A stretch of DNA of 64,000 nt from Maritalea sp051251695 (lineage in GTDB: Bacteria; Pseudomonadota; Alphaproteobacteria; Rhizobiales; Devosiaceae), in assembly GCF_051251695.1 (NCBI RefSeq), contig NZ_JBPOEU010000014.1, positions 51,581 to 115,580 of the forward strand, written 5' to 3'. The notes beneath the pieces were generated by a model. It did not search any database, was not told the DNA's origin, and was given only the letters and a program-made list of their open reading frames with translations. Each line of letters opens with the position of its first letter. The first letter of the stretch is position 1. Shown here piece after piece: positions 60,449 to 64,000 of the stretch. The position numbers and the translations under genes are program-made.

Positions 60449-61302
60449 TCGTCTTTATTTTCAAGGATATCCTTTAGCGAAATCTTGGCGCTGCCGGGTT
60501 CTAGCGGTTTTTGTTGGCTTTCGTGCGGTGCCCATGCGGAAAGCCAGATGAATTCAAGCGTGGCCGTTATCCTTTTATCTTGATCCGTAAAATCATCCTG
60601 ATAGTTGCTAATTGCTTTGCCCAATAATTTGCGGGTGGTTGCTTTGTGTGGGATTTCAATCATCGGGTTGCTCGCCCCAAAGGCCCGCAGTTCTGACATG
60701 AGTGCGAGTGGATGCTCATACCGCACAGTATGGTGTTCAAGGTCCGCAACGGGTAGGGCAAATCCAGCGCGCTGCAACAAAGCGCCCGCGTCACGAATGT
60801 CAATAAATGGGGCAACGCGGGCATAGGCCCCGCCAGAAATTTCATCGTCGGCTTTCAGCCAGGCGGCACGTAGTTCTTTTAAAGTTTCTCCGCCAAGGGC
60901 GACGCACAGAAAAAGCCCGTCCGGTTTAAGATGTTGGCGCACTTGATGTAAAAACCCGGGCACATCATTGGTGACTTGCAGGTCCATCATCGAAACGATC
61001 AAGTCATAATCTTGATCCACTTGTTCGAACGCTTCCACATCAACTTGTTTGATATTTCTTGCGGGCAATAGCGTTGTTGCACACTCAAACTTGATCGGGT
61101 CGGTTGCGGATTTTGCATCTTGGATAAAATATTCGCTAGATGGAGCGATGATCAAGGCTTTATCAAACTTTCGCGTGATGGTTTCCAGCCTAACCCGCAA
61201 GTCATCCAGCACAAGTTGGGCTATGAATTTGTCATTTGCTGCGCCGCGACGTTTTAATCGTTTGTGAATTCGGCTACGATCAAAAAGCTTTGGCGGGGGC
61301 AT
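60445..61302 (-). CDS. NDUFAF5-like SAM-dependent methyltransferase
   Basis: A 285-aa class I methyltransferase-fold protein of the BioC/NDUFAF5 group. The start MPPPKLFDRSRIHKRLKRRG at 61302 is the conserved N-terminus; the longer frame adds an unlikely leader. DYDLIVSMMDLQVTNDVPGFLHQVRQHLKPDGLFL is the post-SAM region; HTVRYEHPLALMSELRAFGASN is characteristic. Human NDUFAF5 hydroxylates an arginine of a complex I subunit, and a similar role here is inference. It is divergent from comF. Confidence 0.85.
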   Translation of the reverse strand: MPPPKLFDRSRIHKRLKRRGAANDKFIAQLVLDDLRVRLETITRKFDKALIIAPSSEYFIQDAKSATDPIKFECATTLLPARNIKQVDVEAFEQVDQDYDLIVSMMDLQVTNDVPGFLHQVRQHLKPDGLFLCVALGGETLKELRAAWLKADDEISGGAYARVAPFIDIRDAGALLQRAGFALPVADLEHHTVRYEHPLALMSELRAFGASNPMIEIPHKATTRKLLGKAISNYQDDFTDQDKRITATLEFIWLSAWAPHESQQKPLEPGSAKISLKDILENKDD

Positions 61303-61359
61303 GAATAGGCTCCAAGTTGTATTAAAGATTATTTTGAACTTTTGATTTGAGCAATAGTT

Positions 61360-62166
61360 ATGGATGCGATGGACAATAAGCAACTTGTCACGCGGATAAA
61401 GTCACTGTTTTCCAACAAACGGCAGCGCGTTGCTGGTTTAGCTGATGGCGCTTTAGATATGTTGTTTCCACCAAGTTGCCTGACTTGTGATGAGCCAGTT
61501 ATTGATAGTGACGGGCTTTGCTCAAGCTGTTGGGCGAAGCTGCGGTTTATCTCAAAGCCCTATTGCCCCACATTGGGTATTCCATTTGCCGCAGACTTGG
61601 GCGCAAGTGTTTTAAGTGCAGAGGCTATCGCCCACCCGCCAACTTTTGCCCGTGCGCGGTCGGCGCTCATTTATGATGATCGTGCCCGTCAGATTGTTAG
61701 TCAGTTCAAATATGGTGACCGTTTGGAGTTGGCAAAATTTTGCGCTCGATTGATGGTTGTTGCTGGTCGCGATTTTTGGGAAGAACCGTGCGTTCTGGTG
61801 CCGGTGCCGTTGCATTGGCGGCGGCGTCTTGTGCGGCGCTACAATCAATCGCAGTTGCTTGCCGATCAAGTTGGCTTGTTAACAGGCTTTAAAGTTCACA
61901 ATGGATGGCTGACCCGCAAGCGTTTCACGCGGCAACAGGTCGGTCTGAGTTCAAATGATCGCGAGGATAATGTGCGCGGCGCCTTTTCCGTAACGGATCA
62001 GTTCTTGGAACAATATGAGGGTCAACGCATTGTTATTATTGATGATGTTGTCACAACCGGGGCGACAATTGAAGCGATTGCACGCAGTTTTCGGATCAAA
62101 TTTCGATCAAAGATTGATGTGTTGAGCTTTGCACGGGTTGTCATGGGGCCTATTGGGGCAATATAG
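61360..62166 (+). CDS. ComF-family phosphoribosyltransferase-like protein
   Basis: A 268-aa protein. The N-terminal double zinc ribbon has SCLTCDEPV and LCSSCW; the second ribbon keeps only YCPTLGIPF as in many rhizobia. The C-terminal phosphoribosyltransferase domain has IVIIDDVVTTGATIEAI near residues 224-240. ComF proteins assist DNA uptake in competent bacteria, but the gene is widely kept without competence. It precedes grxC by 64 bases. Confidence 0.9.
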   Translation: MDAMDNKQLVTRIKSLFSNKRQRVAGLADGALDMLFPPSCLTCDEPVIDSDGLCSSCWAKLRFISKPYCPTLGIPFAADLGASVLSAEAIAHPPTFARARSALIYDDRARQIVSQFKYGDRLELAKFCARLMVVAGRDFWEEPCVLVPVPLHWRRRLVRRYNQSQLLADQVGLLTGFKVHNGWLTRKRFTRQQVGLSSNDREDNVRGAFSVTDQFLEQYEGQRIVIIDDVVTTGATIEAIARSFRIKFRSKIDVLSFARVVMGPIGAI

Positions 62167-62230
62167 ACATGTTCTGAATGGACCTGTTGTGATTAGAACT
62201 TGGTCTGATCTTGATCTCAAAGGAGCAAAG

Positions 62231-62497
62231 ATGCCCACGATCGAACTTTATACTACACCTACTTGTCCTTATTGCCTTGCCGCAAAAGCGTTGCTCGACA
62301 AAAAAGGTGTTGCTTACAAAGAAATGACGGTGATTGGCGACCCCGCCAAACGACAAGAGATGCTTCAGCGCTCAAATGGTAGCCACACCGTGCCACAAAT
62401 TTTTATTGGTGATCGCCATATTGGTGGTTTTGACGATATGAACGCGCTGGACCGGAAGGGCAAGCTTGATGCGCTATTGAGCCGTGTCGCCAGTTAA
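62231..62497 (+). CDS. grxC: GrxC: glutaredoxin 3
   Basis: An 88-aa dithiol glutaredoxin. The active site is TCPYC near residues 11-15; TVPQIFIGDRHIGGFDDMNALD is the glutathione-binding part. AGGAG sits 5 bases before ATG 62231; the longer frame begins inside comF. It overlaps the nitrilase-family gene by 14 bases. Confidence 0.96.
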   Translation: MPTIELYTTPTCPYCLAAKALLDKKGVAYKEMTVIGDPAKRQEMLQRSNGSHTVPQIFIGDRHIGGFDDMNALDRKGKLDALLSRVAS

Positions 62498-63335
62498 GAT
62501 GTTACTTGCCGCCCTACAAATGCGCTCCTCGATGGATTTCGATGAGAATTTTACTGTCATTGAACAGGGCTGTATTGATGCAAATGCGCAGGGCGTTCGC
62601 TATCTGCAACTGCCAGAAATGGCCGTCATGTTTGCCCAAAATCATGATGGTCTTCGCGCTTGGGTGCGCGGGGGCGGACCTGAAAAGGCAATTGCCGCGT
62701 TAAGCGGTTTAGCCAAAGCGCATCAATTATATTTGCATGTCGGCTCAATGGCGGTCGCAGGCAAATCAGATAAGTGCCTCAACCGGTCTTTTCTATTTGC
62801 CCCAAGCGGCGAACTTGTTGCCCAATACGATAAAATCCACTTGTTTGATGCCGATGTTGCTGGCGATGCGCCTTACCGGGAGAGCAAGAACTTTGACGCA
62901 GGTGATCAGGCGGTTCTTGCCCATGTTGATGGCATAGAGCTGGGCATGTCGATTTGTTATGATGTTCGGTTCCCACAATTATATGGGACTTTGCGGCAAG
63001 CAGGCGCGCAAGTGTTGGCCGTTCCAGCCGCATTTACAGTGCCCACTGGTGAAGCGCATTGGGAAAGTCTTTTGCGTGCTCGGGCAATTGAAACAGGATG
63101 TTTTTTGGTGGCCGCGGCTCAAGGGGGCGTGCATGCAAACGGTCGACGTACCTATGGATATTCAATGATATTGAGCCCGTGGGGTAAGGTTTTAGCCGCC
63201 TGCGTTAATGATAAAACAGCATTGATTGTCGCTTCTTTTGATCAAGATGTGATAAAAGATGCTCGGTCTCGTATACCAACACTTGCAAATTCGCGTCCTT
63301 TTTCGTTAAACGTTAACCATAATGGCGCACAATAG
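62484..63335 (+). CDS. Nitrilase-superfamily carbon-nitrogen hydrolase (Nit1/Nit2-like)
   Basis: A 283-aa amidohydrolase. The catalytic triad is visible: Glu in LQLPEMAVMF, Lys in YDKIHLFD, Cys in MSICYDVRFPQLY. Close relatives hydrolyse deaminated glutathione or omega-amidated 2-oxo acids, which suits the neighbouring glutaredoxin gene, but the substrate is inference. GTG 62484 gives the family N-terminus (four residues before the conserved K); ATG 62499 is an alternative. Confidence 0.92.
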   Translation: MSPVKMLLAALQMRSSMDFDENFTVIEQGCIDANAQGVRYLQLPEMAVMFAQNHDGLRAWVRGGGPEKAIAALSGLAKAHQLYLHVGSMAVAGKSDKCLNRSFLFAPSGELVAQYDKIHLFDADVAGDAPYRESKNFDAGDQAVLAHVDGIELGMSICYDVRFPQLYGTLRQAGAQVLAVPAAFTVPTGEAHWESLLRARAIETGCFLVAAAQGGVHANGRRTYGYSMILSPWGKVLAACVNDKTALIVASFDQDVIKDARSRIPTLANSRPFSLNVNHNGAQ

Positions 63336-63362
63336 GTTTGGTTAAAAACAAAGGTATCTTTC

Positions 63363-63788
63363 GTGATCCAGTATTCGCTTTGCTGCGCAAACGAACATAA
63401 GTTCGAAGCTTGGTTTAAAAATGCCGCCGCCTATGATGTGCAGGCCGGTCAGGGCATCTTGGAATGTCCAGTTTGTGGTTCTGCTGACGTCAGTAAGGCT
63501 TTGATGGCCCCAGCTGTTGGTAAAAAATCCAATCAAAAAGTTGCGTTGTCTGCGGGTCATCCGGAACAAAAAGCATTGCGTGAAGCAATGAACAAGTTGC
63601 GCACCAAAGTGGTTAGTGAAGCGGAATATGTTGGCGATCGTTTTGCCGCAGAAGCCCGCAAAATCCATTTGGAAGAAACGGATAGCCGCGGCATTTACGG
63701 CGAGGCAACCTCCGACGAAGTTTCTTCGCTCGTTGAAGATGGCATTGATTTTCTGCCGTTGCCTAACGCGCCTGAAGAACACAACTAA
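63363..63788 (+). CDS. DUF1178 family protein
   Basis: A 141-aa protein of unknown function. The N-terminus IQYSLCCANEHKFEAWFKNAAAYD with LECPVCGSADVSKALMAP forms a zinc-ribbon-like four-cysteine domain; the rest is helical and charged (ESRGIYGEATSDEV-type end). It begins with GTG at 63363 and is downstream of the nitrilase-family gene, a standard alphaproteobacterial pair. Confidence 0.9.
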   Translation: MIQYSLCCANEHKFEAWFKNAAAYDVQAGQGILECPVCGSADVSKALMAPAVGKKSNQKVALSAGHPEQKALREAMNKLRTKVVSEAEYVGDRFAAEARKIHLEETDSRGIYGEATSDEVSSLVEDGIDFLPLPNAPEEHN

Positions 63789-63826
63789 TCCTGGGCATAG
63801 ACCCCAATTTTATTTTTCAGAATTTT

Positions 63827-64000
63827 ATGGACCGCCTAGCGTTATTTGGCGGTCTTCCTATTTGGACTAATGTCAACTCTGAGCCCAATGTCGACCTTCT
63901 ATTTTCGGATGTGATCAGAACTACCGGGCCATATGTATGTACCGGCTGCTGTTCGCAAGTGATTTCTGCATGTTCTCGGAAGTCGCTCATATGTATCCGG
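63827..64000 (+). CDS. Possible partial gene running off the end (58 codons)
   Basis: A frame opens at ATG 63827 and is uninterrupted to base 64000. The start MDRLALFGGLPIWTN resembles the N-terminus of some DegT/DnrJ-type aminotransferases (LAxxGGxP), but the rest contains six cysteines (TGCCSQVISACSRK and others) and rare-looking codons, which is unlike them. AGAATTTT upstream is a poor ribosome site and a weak hairpin (63830-63854) overlaps the first codons. It may be chance. Confidence 0.3.
   Translation, partial: MDRLALFGGLPIWTNVNSEPNVDLLFSDVIRTTGPYVCTGCCSQVISACSRKSLICIR
63830..63854 (+). terminator. Weak terminator-like hairpin after DUF1178
   Basis: GACCGCC (63830-63836) and GGCGGTC (63848-63854) are perfect 7-bp arms with an 11-base loop, followed by TTCCTATTT. 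It is plausible as the end of the nitrilase-DUF1178 transcript. Confidence 0.45.

Noticed and set aside
1..64000. CRISPR array, prophage, toxin-antitoxin, secretion system, restriction system or other known defence island
   Set aside because: No spaced direct repeats, cas, phage structural, transposase or restriction genes can be found in any of the frames.

Overview
This is an ordinary-looking chromosomal stretch from an alphaproteobacterium, most likely of the Hyphomicrobiales (Rhizobiales). The evidence is a rhizobial-type C-P lyase locus, aerobic cobaltochelatase genes (cobS/cobT), a mitochondrial Suv3-like helicase beside an HslR-like protein, FdxA and CarD, an NDUFAF5-like methyltransferase, and the blocks aroK-aroB, xerD-accA, secA/prsA-argJ-mutT and comF-grxC-nitrilase-DUF1178. 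GC looks moderate by eye (not computed), which would suit a marine or host-associated lineage, but the genus cannot be told.

Layout. 1-3139: the end of a D-Ala-D-Ala carboxypeptidase, then ada, tusA, a CAP-domain lipoprotein and a DUF1203 protein on the minus strand. 3209-16208: a near-complete phosphonate system. The minus-strand operon is phnG-H-I-J-K-L, a DUF1045 2H-phosphoesterase, phnM, phnN and an acetyltransferase. Divergent from it is phnF-phnC-phnD-phnE1-phnE2 for regulation and uptake. A perfect palindrome in the divergent gap is the likely PhnF operator. No phnP is seen, and the DUF1045 protein is the obvious candidate to replace it. 16239-18287: DUF924 and a SAF-domain dehydrogenase. 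18300-21482: zinc uptake znuA / znuC-znuB-zur with two Zur-like palindromes. 21762-26254: a PAS-GGDEF protein, tRNA-Arg(CCT), a secreted nuclease coupled to an M48 lipoprotein, a SemiSWEET and CarD. 26544-31594: fdxA, hslR-like, Suv3-like helicase, DUF3108.

31832-43602: rpmB, the queuosine-precursor transporter, a flavin/PLP-oxidase-fold protein, a PQQ-type sugar dehydrogenase, a TetR regulator facing a small membrane protein across two operator-like palindromes, an M42 peptidase, cobT/cobS, a J-domain protein, bolA, a candidate structured small RNA and an EamA transporter. 43666-54754: CNNM/CorC protein, aroB, aroK, a 49-aa membrane protein, xerD, accA, a YafK-like L,D-transpeptidase, two acetyltransferase-like genes, an SLC13 transporter, and a UDG-family gene coupled to a methyltransferase-like gene. 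54763-64000: secA, a parvulin, argJ, mutT, an orphan Flp pilin, an NDUFAF5-like methyltransferase, comF, grxC, a nitrilase-family amidohydrolase, DUF1178, and an open frame that runs off the end.

There is no CRISPR array, prophage, insertion sequence or obvious defence island. The most novel signals are at the RNA and regulatory level: a long nested hairpin with its own promoter-like and terminator sequences upstream of the EamA transporter, a perfect hairpin burying the Shine-Dalgarno of the nuclease gene, and a secA terminator hidden inside the convergent gene. At the protein level it is the DUF1045 protein in a PhnP-less C-P lyase operon. Start sites were revised from the longest frame where a Shine-Dalgarno, signal peptide or family length argued for it.
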